Below, piece after piece: positions 16,164 to 24,708 of a stretch of DNA of 64,000 bases (its first letter is position 1; every line of letters begins with the position of its first letter). Under the pieces are notes generated by a model. It worked only from the letters and a program-made list of their open reading frames with translations. It had not been told where the DNA came from and ran no database searches. Position numbers and translations under genes: made by a program. Source of the DNA: Candidatus Melainabacteria bacterium (GTDB lineage: Bacteria; Cyanobacteriota; Vampirovibrionia; LMEP-6097); contig DUDT01000018.1 in assembly GCA_005110385.1 (NCBI GenBank), positions 1 through 64,000 of the forward strand, written 5' to 3'.

Positions 16164-17655
16164 TCTATAACCTCAGTATCTGAAATATTTTTAGAATTTA
16201 AATCAAAATTAATACCTACAAGTAAAAGTTTTTTATCTTCGACATTTTCATATTTCTCATAATATTTTTTTTCTTTAATCTGCTCTAATGCAATCCTAGA
16301 TGTCGAATTCACTTTAAACTCAAATAAATAAATTTTAGAACTCGTTTCTAAAACCATATCTATACGACCCGAGCTAGTTCTATCTTCAGTATTAACCATA
16401 AAGCCCGTAACGCGCATCAATAAATAAAAGAGCAACTGGAAATACTTCTCATTTAGACGTTTTTTCTCAATTAACTCATATGGAATACTCGCAAAATATG
16501 ATTTTAACAAAGAGAAGAATTTATTCAGATCACCACTATTGATAGACCTAGATATAGCAATAATCTCAGAATTAACGTTCACTGACTGCTTCTCACTATA
16601 AGCAGGTAAAACATTATTTAAAATCGAAACATTAACTTCACGATTAGGATAATCTAAAAGATAAACTCTTTCATCCCCAAACATCTCTATATTCTTTATA
16701 GTTAAATAACCAGTGTCAACTAAGATTGGTAATAAAGGCAGTGACTCCATATCATAAGTCACCAAATCATCGTGCTTGATCTCTTTAATATTCTCAATCT
16801 TATTTAATTCAGAAAGACCAAAACCATCACGTTTAATTAAATCAATCAAAAATCGAGGGGTACCAGTTTGAAACCAGTAATTCAGAAAATCTTTTTTCTC
16901 TAAAGCTGACATAAGAGACCATGGATTATATACTCTATTATCCTTTTTAGAAAATCTGTAGCCGTTATACCAATATTTAATTTTAGCTAAGGTCTCTTGA
17001 ATACTTAGCGATTGGCTTTCTGCTAACTGTTTTAAATAATCTGGAAAATATTTTAATATTTCCTCTTCCGTATAACCCAGCAATGTTGTAAAACTGTCTT
17101 CCATACTGATATCTACTAAATTATTCAAGCCCGAAAAAATGGAAGTTTTAGAAAATTTACTAACGCCCGTAAAAAATATAAACCGAATATATTCATCCTC
17201 ATCTTTTAAAGCTTTATAAAAATTACTTAATAGAGTCCTATGTTCACAGGCTAATTCTAAATTTAAAATATTATCAATGATGGGGTTATCGTACTCATCT
17301 ATTAAAATAACGACCTTCTCTTGAAATTTTATAAACAATGCTTTAAGTTATGAGCAGAATCAGACTCTATTGCCGTAAATGAAATTTTAATTACAGGATA
17401 AGCCTTCCACTGATAATCAGAGCTATCTATCCATAAACCTTTAAAAAGCTCTCTGCGATTAGAAAAAATCTCCTCTAGCGTAGAGATTAATAGTGATTTA
17501 CCGAAACGCCTCGGGCGACTAAAAAAGTAATTACCAAAACCATTTTTTATAAGTTCATAAATATATTTAGTTTTATCAACATAAATAGTATTTTCAAGAA
17601 TTAACTTCTCGAAAGACTGAATACCAATAGGCAGTTTTCTTAGCTCAGGTGGCAT
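16154..17655 (-). pseudogene. broken AAA-ATPase/PD-(D/E)XK nuclease-like gene
   Basis: Two reading frames together cover one protein of the family with an N-terminal ATPase-like domain and a C-terminal PD-(D/E)XK nuclease domain (AAA_9/DUF1703 type). The first part (17329-17655) has LPIGIQSFEKLI, YVDKTKYIYEL and the P-loop RPRRFGKSLL, and stops after HNLKHCL. The second part (16154-17338) resumes in another frame with VVILIDEYDNPI (Walker B-like), and ends with nuclease residues RIDMVLETSSKIYLFEFKVN. Intact relatives have ~60 more residues between the parts, so a deletion plus frameshift is likely around 17325-17345. Members of this family are patchily distributed; a role is not established. 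Confidence 0.82.
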
Positions 17656-17747
17656 AACTGATCTTCATTATACGTGACATAGAATTCTTTTTTAAAAAAG
17701 CCTTTAAAATTCCTCTATCATCATAACTTATACTAAAATTAATTTAA

Positions 17748-18887
17748 ATGCTCGCAACTAAACCAAATATAATCAGTAAAACCTCTAAAATTCTCGTCCT
17801 TGACGAAGGTTTTTCAGCTGAAAAAGAAGTAGCTATAAGATCAGGGCGAAACGTAGCTAACAGCTTAGTTTCAGCAGGCTATAAAAACACTGACACATTA
17901 CATCTCAGTTCTAGAGAAGATTTAAAAAAAATAGTTGAACTTAAAGTCGCAAATAAAATCGACTTAGCCGTTTTGATGACGCATGGTAGATTCGGTGAAG
18001 ATGGCTGCATACAAGGCTTTCTTGAATTATTAGAGATACCTTATACGGGCTCTAATGTTAAAGCAAGTGCTAACTGCATGAATAAACTTACTACTAAAGC
18101 TTTACTAAAGGCAAACAACTTAGATGTTTTCCCTAACTTGAAATTAGAGGATTTATTAAACGAGAAGGACCTACAGAAAACAGTTCCAGCAGAGCAAAAC
18201 AAGAATAATAAATTTCCTATAATTCTAAAAGCTACCGCCGAAGGCTCTAGTGTAGGAGTAGAAAAAATAAATTCATTAGCTGAATTTAAAAAAAAGCTTC
18301 TATCAGAACCTCATCTAGAAGCTGAGCTTAAAGCCACAACACATATTAAAACCTTTATAGAACCGTATACTCAAGGAATAGAAGTAACTACTAGCATACT
18401 TCCCTATGATGAAGAGCTGTATAAACAGCTAGGTCTCAATTTAGAAGGATTAAAAAACAACCCAAACCTTTTAATCGACAGTGATTTAATCTCTTTACCT
18501 ATTTTAAAATTAACGCCTAAAAAAGAGTTCTATGATTACGAAGCTAAATATACTGCTGGTTTAACAGAATTTGAGTTACCAGCCGTGCTTCCAGAGGGTC
18601 TTACAGAAAAAATTCATAGAGCGGCTCTTAAAGCCTATAGAACTTTAGAATGCTCTGGCTTTGCTAGAGTAGATTTTATTATTGAAGTAAAAAATAGCTC
18701 AGAGGCGATGCTTGATAGCACTGAAAAGATCAAAAATGAAATTACGCATTATAATCCTTATATACTAGAACTGAACACCTTACCTGGTATGACAGACACC
18801 AGCGATTTACCAGCTCAAGCCAAATCAGCAGGAATAGACTCACAGAGCTTAATTGAGATTTTAATTAATTCCACATTAGACTCTTAA
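17748..18887 (+). CDS. ddl: D-alanine--D-alanine ligase
   Basis: A 379-residue ATP-grasp enzyme that joins two D-Ala for peptidoglycan precursors. N-terminal DEGFSAEKEVAIRSG and MTHGRFGEDGCIQGFLELLEIPYTGS correspond to the substrate-binding HGxxGEDG/YTG region. ILKATAEGSSVGVEK is the ATP-binding loop, and GFARVDF and ILELNTLPGMTDTS are the metal and D-Ala sites. It is slightly longer than usual because of inserted loops (about 130-150 and 235-260). A TATACT (17729-17734) lies 13 nt before the ATG, giving a short leader. Confidence 0.95.
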   Translation: MLATKPNIISKTSKILVLDEGFSAEKEVAIRSGRNVANSLVSAGYKNTDTLHLSSREDLKKIVELKVANKIDLAVLMTHGRFGEDGCIQGFLELLEIPYTGSNVKASANCMNKLTTKALLKANNLDVFPNLKLEDLLNEKDLQKTVPAEQNKNNKFPIILKATAEGSSVGVEKINSLAEFKKKLLSEPHLEAELKATTHIKTFIEPYTQGIEVTTSILPYDEELYKQLGLNLEGLKNNPNLLIDSDLISLPILKLTPKKEFYDYEAKYTAGLTEFELPAVLPEGLTEKIHRAALKAYRTLECSGFARVDFIIEVKNSSEAMLDSTEKIKNEITHYNPYILELNTLPGMTDTSDLPAQAKSAGIDSQSLIEILINSTLDS

Positions 18888-18897
18888 CAAACTTTTG

Positions 18898-18923
18898 TTT
18901 CTATATTTTCGTCGTCATCATGA
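18898..18923 (-). repeat. degenerate repeat fragment between ddl and permease gene
   Basis: TTTCTATATTTTCGTCGTCA plus TCATGA matches the TTTCTGCGTTTTCGTCGTCCTCATGA part of the 119-bp element with three substitutions. It lies in the 48-bp gap between ddl and the next start. Confidence 0.6.
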
Positions 18924-18935
18924 AATATCGCCTAA

Positions 18936-19961
18936 ATGAAAAACTTCCAGATTCAGCTCTCAATAACGATCTTAGCCATCCTCTACGGATTTGTATTTTT
19001 TGCTGATTATATAGCTCCCTATAATCCTTGCGAGCAAAATAATAAAGCGAGCTATGCGAGCCCCTCTAAATTCGGTGTAGATACTAATGGTATTTATGCT
19101 TATCAGCAGAAATATATTTATAATCCTAAATCCTATAAAAAAGAAACTTTAAATACTAAGCAGAAGATTTATCTGGAATTTTTCACTCCTAAAAAGCTTA
19201 TCAGCACAAGACCAAATGAAAATCCAGAAAATCGAGTTATGCAACGATCTCTTAAAGCGAATTATAAAATCTACTTACTCGGCACCGATCAACTCGGCAG
19301 AGATAATTTCTCACGTTTAATCCATGGAGCGAAGCCCAGTCTTACAGTAGGTTTCCTTGCATTATTAATAGCATTCCCGATAGGAGCCCTGTATGGAGCT
19401 ATTTCTGCTTACTCTAGCCCCTTTATCGATAATATATTAATGAGATTAGCTGAGGCGATGATGAGCTTTCCTAGCTTTTATTTATTAATAATTCTAGCGG
19501 CTCTGCTGCCAGCGAGCCTTACGAACATAGAGCGCTTTGCTTTAATTACTGTAATTCTGTCGTTTACTGCTTGGGCGGGCTTAAGTAGAGTTATTCGAGG
19601 TATTCTTCTTTCGATTAAAGAAGAAAATTATGTTAGCTCTGCTAAATTAATGGGTGCAAGCCCCCAGAGAATCATCACACAGCATTTAATCCCCCAGAGC
19701 TTTTCATATTTAATAGTCGCAGCGACCCTTTCTATACCGGGTTTTATCATAGGAGAATCAGCTTTAAGCTTTCTTGGTTTTGGTATAAATCAGCCAGACC
19801 CAAGCTGGGGAAATATTCTTAGTGAAGCCAAAGAACTCAGTAATTTATTTCATCGCCCGCAGATGTTAGTTTATCCTTCTCTTTTAATTTTCCTTGCGGT
19901 TTACAGCTATAACGTGCTTGGTGATTATCTGCGAGATAGGTTAGATACGCAGCATTTATAA
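18936..19961 (+). CDS. ABC transporter permease, OppC/DppC type
   Basis: A 341-residue inner-membrane permease for oligopeptide, dipeptide or nickel-type uptake systems. TM1 is at about 8-26, followed by a long ~85-residue extracytoplasmic stretch, then the family motif LGTDQLGRDNFSRLIHGAKPSL, four to five TM segments, the EAA loop contacting the ATPase (ENYVSSAKLMGASPQRIITQHLIPQ) and ESALSFLGFGINQPDPSWGNIL. The partner permease, binding protein and ATPases are not in this window, so the substrate cannot be inferred. Confidence 0.92.
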   Translation: MKNFQIQLSITILAILYGFVFFADYIAPYNPCEQNNKASYASPSKFGVDTNGIYAYQQKYIYNPKSYKKETLNTKQKIYLEFFTPKKLISTRPNENPENRVMQRSLKANYKIYLLGTDQLGRDNFSRLIHGAKPSLTVGFLALLIAFPIGALYGAISAYSSPFIDNILMRLAEAMMSFPSFYLLIILAALLPASLTNIERFALITVILSFTAWAGLSRVIRGILLSIKEENYVSSAKLMGASPQRIITQHLIPQSFSYLIVAATLSIPGFIIGESALSFLGFGINQPDPSWGNILSEAKELSNLFHRPQMLVYPSLLIFLAVYSYNVLGDYLRDRLDTQHL

Positions 19962-19985
19962 GTAATAAACCCACCTAAATTCCCT

Positions 19986-20048
19986 GAGACCGCTGTACAG
20001 CGTGCAGTTTCAAGACCAACGCAGAAAATGGAGTTGTGCAGCGGTCTC
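19986..20048. repeat. 63-bp palindromic repeat with GAGACCGCTG arms
   Basis: Terminal arms GAGACCGCTGTACA and TGTGCAGCGGTCTC pair almost perfectly. The right half contains AACGCAGAAAATGGAGTT, nearly identical to the CGCAGAAATTGGAGTT of the 119-bp form. The two forms therefore share a core and differ in termini. It lies 21 bp upstream of apt. Confidence 0.85.
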
Positions 20049-20069
20049 ATTTTGCTAAAATAAAAATTA

Positions 20070-20621
20070 ATGCAAAGCAATTTACTAAGCCTAGAAGATA
20101 AAGTAAAACAGTCTATCCGTGAGGTTCCAGACTTTCCGAAGCCTGGCATAAATTTTAAAGATATAACGACATTACTCCAGGATATAAAACTCTTTAACGA
20201 AGTTATAGAACACTTTAGTAAAGAGCTAAGGACAGAAAATATTCATCATATTATCGGCATCGAATCTCGTGGATTTATTTTTGCAGTGCCTTTAGCGATG
20301 AAACTTAATGTACCATTTATCCCAGTCAGAAAGCCTAATAAGCTGCCAGCAGATACTCTCCGTGAGACTTATGCACTAGAATACGGTGAAGATAGCTTAG
20401 AGATTCACTTAGACGCTTTTAAACATAGACCAAATGAAAATGTTCTGATAGTCGATGATCTACTAGCGACTGGGGGTACTGCCTTGGCTACATCTAAATT
20501 AGTGACTCAGCTTGGTGCTGCTAAGGTAAACTTTCTATCTTTAATTGAACTCGGTTTTCTTAATGGTAGAGAAAAGTTAGAAAGTGCTGGACTTGAAGTT
20601 AAGTCACTGATTAAGTATTAG
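20070..20621 (+). CDS. apt: adenine phosphoribosyltransferase
   Basis: A 183-residue purine-salvage enzyme converting adenine and PRPP to AMP. Conserved IREVPDFPKPGINFKDITTLL at the N-terminus, GIESRGFIFAVPLAMKL, RKPNKLPADT, and the PRPP-binding motif ENVLIVDDLLATGGTALA. Full family length. The stop codon lies within the first copy of a 23-bp direct repeat (20618-20640) that bounds the duplicated kinase unit downstream. Confidence 0.97.
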   Translation: MQSNLLSLEDKVKQSIREVPDFPKPGINFKDITTLLQDIKLFNEVIEHFSKELRTENIHHIIGIESRGFIFAVPLAMKLNVPFIPVRKPNKLPADTLRETYALEYGEDSLEIHLDAFKHRPNENVLIVDDLLATGGTALATSKLVTQLGAAKVNFLSLIELGFLNGREKLESAGLEVKSLIKY

Positions 20622-20640
20622 ATTTCGATCTCTTTAACTA
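20618..20640 (+). repeat. 23-bp direct repeat, copy 1
   Basis: TTAGATTTCGATCTCTTTAA plus CTA, identical to 21938-21960 at an exact offset of 1320 bp. It marks the left border of the duplicated kinase unit. Confidence 0.95.
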
Positions 20641-20641
20641 A

Positions 20642-20671
20642 TTGACAATTTTAAACAATAAATTGTATTAT
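20642..20671 (+). promoter_or_regulatory. sigma-70-type promoter of kinase paralogue 1
   Basis: TTGACA (20642-20647) and TATTAT (20666-20671) with 18-bp spacing. The sequence from here to the start codon is nearly identical to that upstream of the second paralogue, indicating it was duplicated with the gene. Confidence 0.85.
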
Positions 20672-20715
20672 CTTAAAAATATACTTGGGAGTTGTTTTAA
20701 ACAAAAGAGTTGATA

Positions 20716-21921
20716 ATGGCAGTTACAGCAGCACAAGAAAATTTTGGGATAGCACTTCAGCTTGGCGGAAGTAATGCAAGAGCAGAGTTCTTTGAATTCC
20801 TAGATAACACTATAAGATCTACTACAAGAATAGAAAAACCTAGTTCTCAAGCTGATGGCTTACTTAAAGAGCTAGTCGAAGAAGCGAATAGGCAACAAGT
20901 GGGCAGGTCTCTTGCAAAACCAGTACCAGTAGTAGTTTCATTTGCAGGACCAGTACAAGAAGACGCTAAAACAGCGACTCCTAGTAATTTTGAAATTAAT
21001 GGTGGAAAAGAAGCTATTAACCTCGAAGAGCATTTAAATGGTATTAACCCGGATGGCGTAAAATTTAAAGTTAAAGTTTTAAATGATGCTGCTGCTTTAA
21101 TTAACGCTGCTGCTATTGATAATAAAGACTTACTTGCACCAGAAGATAAAGTCTACCACGCCATTATGGGTACTGGTATGGGCGGAGCTGGTGGGACTAT
21201 CGCTGAAGATGGCGGCGTTACTGAAATTAACGCAAATGAACCTGGTCATGAAATAATGCCAGATTTATTTAAATATAGATTCATCGAAGGTACAGATAGG
21301 CAGCAAATAGCAAGCCCACTAACTAACAACAAGGGATACGTAGAGCTTTACACAGCTGGTGGTAATAGTGATGACAGGGGATTAGTGGCTACTCTAAATA
21401 ATTTTAGAGATATGATGCATGCTCCAGGAACTTCTCAAGAAGAAGGTAGATTCTTCGAAGCTAGAGACTTACTAAAACAAACCTTAAAAGAAAATTCCGT
21501 AGAAGGTTTTGAGAACATGCTAACTGCAACTATTGGAAACAGCCGTGTGATACAAAACGATTTCACGCTATCTAATAAAAATATTACCCAAGCTGCTAAG
21601 GACGGAGATAAATTTGCAAAAGCCTTAGTTACTTTTACTTTAATCAGAGCTTCTCAAGCATTAGCACAATCGATTAATTCACAAGGAAAAGATAAACCCG
21701 TAGCGTTAGTTTCTATCAATGGTAGTTTTAATAGGGGTTTAAGAGAAGCTGTAGATCCGAATGGAGATTTACAATTTAGAGTAGTAAATGCTGAATTAAA
21801 GAAACTTGGGCATCTTGGTATTAAGGATAATGATCCGAATAGATTAGTGCAGTTTGATCCAGAATTAGATGGAACACCATTAATCTTAGAGAAACAATTA
21901 AGAGAAGCAGTGATCTCATAA
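20716..21921 (+). CDS. ROK/glucokinase-like sugar kinase, paralogue 1
   Basis: A 401-residue protein with the actin-like ATPase fold of ROK kinases and glucokinases. FGIALQLGGSNARAEFF is the N-terminal phosphate loop; VVVSFAGPVQED and VLNDAAALINAAA carry the Asn-Asp pair whose Asp is the catalytic base in relatives; IMGTGMGGAGGTIAEDGG is the second phosphate loop; NEPGHEIMPD resembles the GExGH sugar site. The sugar is unknown; the nearby glycogen genes make a hexose plausible. The ATG at 20716 aligns with the start of paralogue 2; the earlier TTG at 20710 lacks that support. It is bounded by 23-bp direct repeats. Confidence 0.8.
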   Translation: MAVTAAQENFGIALQLGGSNARAEFFEFLDNTIRSTTRIEKPSSQADGLLKELVEEANRQQVGRSLAKPVPVVVSFAGPVQEDAKTATPSNFEINGGKEAINLEEHLNGINPDGVKFKVKVLNDAAALINAAAIDNKDLLAPEDKVYHAIMGTGMGGAGGTIAEDGGVTEINANEPGHEIMPDLFKYRFIEGTDRQQIASPLTNNKGYVELYTAGGNSDDRGLVATLNNFRDMMHAPGTSQEEGRFFEARDLLKQTLKENSVEGFENMLTATIGNSRVIQNDFTLSNKNITQAAKDGDKFAKALVTFTLIRASQALAQSINSQGKDKPVALVSINGSFNRGLREAVDPNGDLQFRVVNAELKKLGHLGIKDNDPNRLVQFDPELDGTPLILEKQLREAVIS

Positions 21922-21937
21922 GATCCCTAAAACACCT

Positions 21938-21960
21938 TTAGATTTCGATCTCTTTAACTA
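21938..21960 (+). repeat. 23-bp direct repeat, copy 2
   Basis: Identical to 20618-20640. Here it is followed by the inserted ATPase gene rather than by the TTGACA promoter, and it supplies the stop codon (21954-21956, reverse strand) of that gene. Confidence 0.95.
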
Positions 21961-23114
21961 AATATAATTTTCAAAACCTCTTGCCAAGGGCAAACTAAAA
22001 TATTAGCATCTCCATATCTACGCTTAGTTAAACTAGCACAGACTAGAACAGTATCTTCCCTCAAATCTTTAAAAGATTTGAGACCCGTTAATTTATTAAT
22101 ATCGACATTATCACTAGCCTTAATTTCTACGGCATAACACCTATCATCATAAGTTTCGATAATTAAATCCACCTCAGCACCAGACTTAGTGCGGTAATAG
22201 CTAAATTTATAATCTTTTCTAGAGTAGGACGCCAGCCTCATAGCCTCTGCTATAAAGAAGTGCTCAAAAGCTTCACCAAATTCTCTAGTTTTTACTATTA
22301 ATGGCGAATCTAATTTTTTAGCTAAAGCCCGCCTCACCCCTGTATCAAAAAAATAAAATTTAGGATGCTTACTTAGCTGTTTGCGAGAGGATTTCGCATA
22401 ACCATAGAGACTAAAACCGATCAAAGTATCTTCTAATACCTGATAATACTCTTGGACTGTTTTATAATCCACATAAATATCACTAGCTATATTTGAGTAG
22501 TTAATAATAGAGCCATTCTCACTAGCAGCTAAATCTAGAAAACGGATAAAAGCACCTAATTGACGAATCTGCGCCTCAGCTTTTATTTCCTCTTCGATAT
22601 AAGTTCTCGCGTAAGATTTTAAAGTCTCACGCGCAAACACATCTTCTTTGTCTAAATAAACAGCAGGCAAAGTGCCTAAATCTAAAGCTCGTGATAATTT
22701 AAAATCTTTAGCTAGCTCTAAGTGAGTTAAAGGAAATAAATTATAAGTAAGTGCCCTGCCTGCGAGCATATTTGCTCCTTGTCTCTTTAATTTTCTTGCA
22801 CTAGAACCACTCAGAATGAAGCTAATATCCTTCCTTTCTTCGATCATTTTATGAACTATGTTCAGTAACTCTGGTACACGCTGAATTTCATCAATGATTA
22901 AATGTGAAATAGATTTATCCAAAGTATTAATTTCTTCTATCAATAAATGGGGCTTAGCCAGTAGCTTGAAATAGACTTCACTGTCTAAAAGATTTATAAA
23001 GATGCTGTGATTTTTAGAAAAGAGCTGCCTTAATAAAGTACTTTTCCCTACCTGCCTTGCACCAAACAAAAAAAAGCTTCTAGCTTTAGGCAGCTTTAAA
23101 GTTCTATGGAGCAT
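21954..23114 (-). CDS. AAA_14/DUF4143-type ATPase, inserted
   Basis: A 386-residue ATPase of the family with an N-terminal AAA domain and C-terminal DUF4143 nuclease-like domain. Walker A GARQVGKSTLL at about 18-28, Walker B HLIIDEIQRVPEL, sensor ILSGSSARKLKRQGANMLAGRA, and the C-terminal SGAEVDLIIETYDDRCYAVEIKA with the conserved E-x-D and E-x-K residues. The family is widespread and patchy; its function is unknown. The gene interrupts a tandem duplication precisely: 21961-23189 has no counterpart in the first unit, and the last codons (S and stop) are read from the direct repeat. Confidence 0.88.
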   Translation of the reverse strand: MLHRTLKLPKARSFFLFGARQVGKSTLLRQLFSKNHSIFINLLDSEVYFKLLAKPHLLIEEINTLDKSISHLIIDEIQRVPELLNIVHKMIEERKDISFILSGSSARKLKRQGANMLAGRALTYNLFPLTHLELAKDFKLSRALDLGTLPAVYLDKEDVFARETLKSYARTYIEEEIKAEAQIRQLGAFIRFLDLAASENGSIINYSNIASDIYVDYKTVQEYYQVLEDTLIGFSLYGYAKSSRKQLSKHPKFYFFDTGVRRALAKKLDSPLIVKTREFGEAFEHFFIAEAMRLASYSRKDYKFSYYRTKSGAEVDLIIETYDDRCYAVEIKASDNVDINKLTGLKSFKDLREDTVLVCASLTKRRYGDANILVCPWQEVLKIIFS

Positions 23115-23190
23115 ACTCCTATTTTACCACCTAAAATAGAATTTTTATCCTAAAATATCCGATTTAAGACCAAGTCTTGGAATCTGCCGA

Positions 23191-23220
23191 TTGACAATTT
23201 CAAATAATAAATTGTATTAT
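23191..23220 (+). promoter_or_regulatory. sigma-70-type promoter of kinase paralogue 2
   Basis: TTGACA (23191-23196) and TATTAT (23215-23220), 18-bp spacing, with nearly the same spacer and leader as the promoter at 20642-20671. Confidence 0.85.
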
Positions 23221-23265
23221 CTTAAAAATATACTTGGAAGTTATTTTAAACTAAGGAGTTAATAA

Positions 23266-24708
23266 TTGACAGTTACAGCAGCACCAAGACCAGGACTTTT
23301 TGGGGTAGCAGTTACGCTTGGCAAGACTAATGCTGTAGAGTTCTGTAACTTCATGGATTATCAAATAAAACGTTATCCATCTGGTAGTCATATTATATTG
23401 GAACCATATTCGATAGAGAATGATAAGGATCATGCCCTGCCTAGGTCTCAGACTGATCAATTATTGGCAAAGATAGTCCGTGCAGCGGAAGTCGATGGCA
23501 TATGTAGAAGTCTGGATGATAACGATTTAGCGCGAAACACAGCCGTATCTCTTGCAAAACGAGTACCAGTGGTATTTTCATATACAGGGGAAGTGGGAGA
23601 AGACAGTAAAACGATCACTCCTCGTGGTTTTAAAATTAATGACCGTAACGATCCTATTAACCTAGAGGAACATTTAAACCGCCTTGCCCCAGATGGTCTT
23701 GAATTTAACGTTACAGTTTTAAGTCCAGCAGAAGCTTTAATTAAAGCTGCCGCTATTTACGAAAAAAATCTACTGAGAGCTGGAGATCAGATCTACTCTG
23801 CCATTATAGATACTGGTATGAGTGGAGCGAGTGGCACTATCGCTGCAGATGGTACTCTTACTCAGATTAGCGTAAATGATAAAGCTGGTCATGAAAAAAT
23901 GCCATATGTCAAGAAATTTAAATTAATCGAAGGTGAAAGAGGAGAAAAAGGACACGTAGCACGTTACATCACTGCTAATGATCTTAATAATCATTCTAGA
24001 AAGAAACGAGGATTAATGGCCACTGTAGAGAACTTTAAACAGTTAACACAATCTAAGTATCATGCCACTCTCACGGCAGCAGTCAAATTACTAAATGACA
24101 CCTTACAAGAAAATGGCGTAGGAGATGATTTAAGTATTAGTAATCAAGATGTTAAACTTTGGGATGACGACGAAGCGTTTCCACGCAGTGTAAAAAATTA
24201 TTTCACTATTACTAATCAGGATGTTCTCGAAAGCTCTATTATGAACAATAATAAGGAATTTTCTGATCAAGAGATTATCCAAGCTGCTAAGAAGGGAGAT
24301 AAATTTGCACAAGCTTTGGTTATTTTTACTTTCATCAGAGTTTCTCAAGCATTAGCACAATCCATTAACTCACAAATACCAAATAAACAGCCTAGTGGTC
24401 AGCTGTCTTTAAATCTTGATGGACCAACACCACCTATTAAATCAGATAAACCAGTACAATTACTTTTTGTCACAAGTAGTTTTAATAGGGATTTAAGCGA
24501 GATTATAAAGGATTATCAGGGGCCGGAGTTGCAATCTAGAGTCATACAGAGTGAATTAAGGAAGCTTGGGCATCCTGGTATATTATGCCCAGGTCAGAGC
24601 CTTCACCATTTTAATCTAGACTTAAATGGAACACCATTAATCGTAGAGGAACAATTAAAAGAAGCGATCTCAAAAGATCTTAAAACACCCCGTAAAACAG
24701 CTCAATAG
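23266..24708 (+). CDS. degenerate sugar-kinase paralogue 2
   Basis: A 480-residue diverged duplicate of the 20716-21921 kinase, sharing promoter, N-terminus (VTAAP), the NLEEHLN, TGM.GA.GTIA.DG and SFNR..E segments and the C-terminus. Key residues have changed: LGGSNAR has become LGKTNAV, the catalytic VLNDAA has become VLSPAE, and GTGMGG has become DTGMSG. An extra ~75 residues lie in the second half. The start is TTG at 23266 with AAGGAG upstream. The stop of paralogue 1 is changed to a sense codon, so the frame runs 29 bp into the 3' end of trpC. Probably catalytically inactive; possibly a binding or regulatory protein. Confidence 0.75.
   Translation: MTVTAAPRPGLFGVAVTLGKTNAVEFCNFMDYQIKRYPSGSHIILEPYSIENDKDHALPRSQTDQLLAKIVRAAEVDGICRSLDDNDLARNTAVSLAKRVPVVFSYTGEVGEDSKTITPRGFKINDRNDPINLEEHLNRLAPDGLEFNVTVLSPAEALIKAAAIYEKNLLRAGDQIYSAIIDTGMSGASGTIAADGTLTQISVNDKAGHEKMPYVKKFKLIEGERGEKGHVARYITANDLNNHSRKKRGLMATVENFKQLTQSKYHATLTAAVKLLNDTLQENGVGDDLSISNQDVKLWDDDEAFPRSVKNYFTITNQDVLESSIMNNNKEFSDQEIIQAAKKGDKFAQALVIFTFIRVSQALAQSINSQIPNKQPSGQLSLNLDGPTPPIKSDKPVQLLFVTSSFNRDLSEIIKDYQGPELQSRVIQSELRKLGHPGILCPGQSLHHFNLDLNGTPLIVEEQLKEAISKDLKTPRKTAQ

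Noticed and set aside
16154-17338. The longer half as an independent intact gene
   Set aside because: It lacks the ATP-binding loop, which is encoded in the preceding frame at 17329-17655; together they match one family, so a broken gene is the better reading.
20618-21960. Direct repeats as transposon or integrase attachment sites
   Set aside because: The enclosed gene is a kinase duplicated with its promoter; the repeats are explained by tandem duplication, and no integrase is present.
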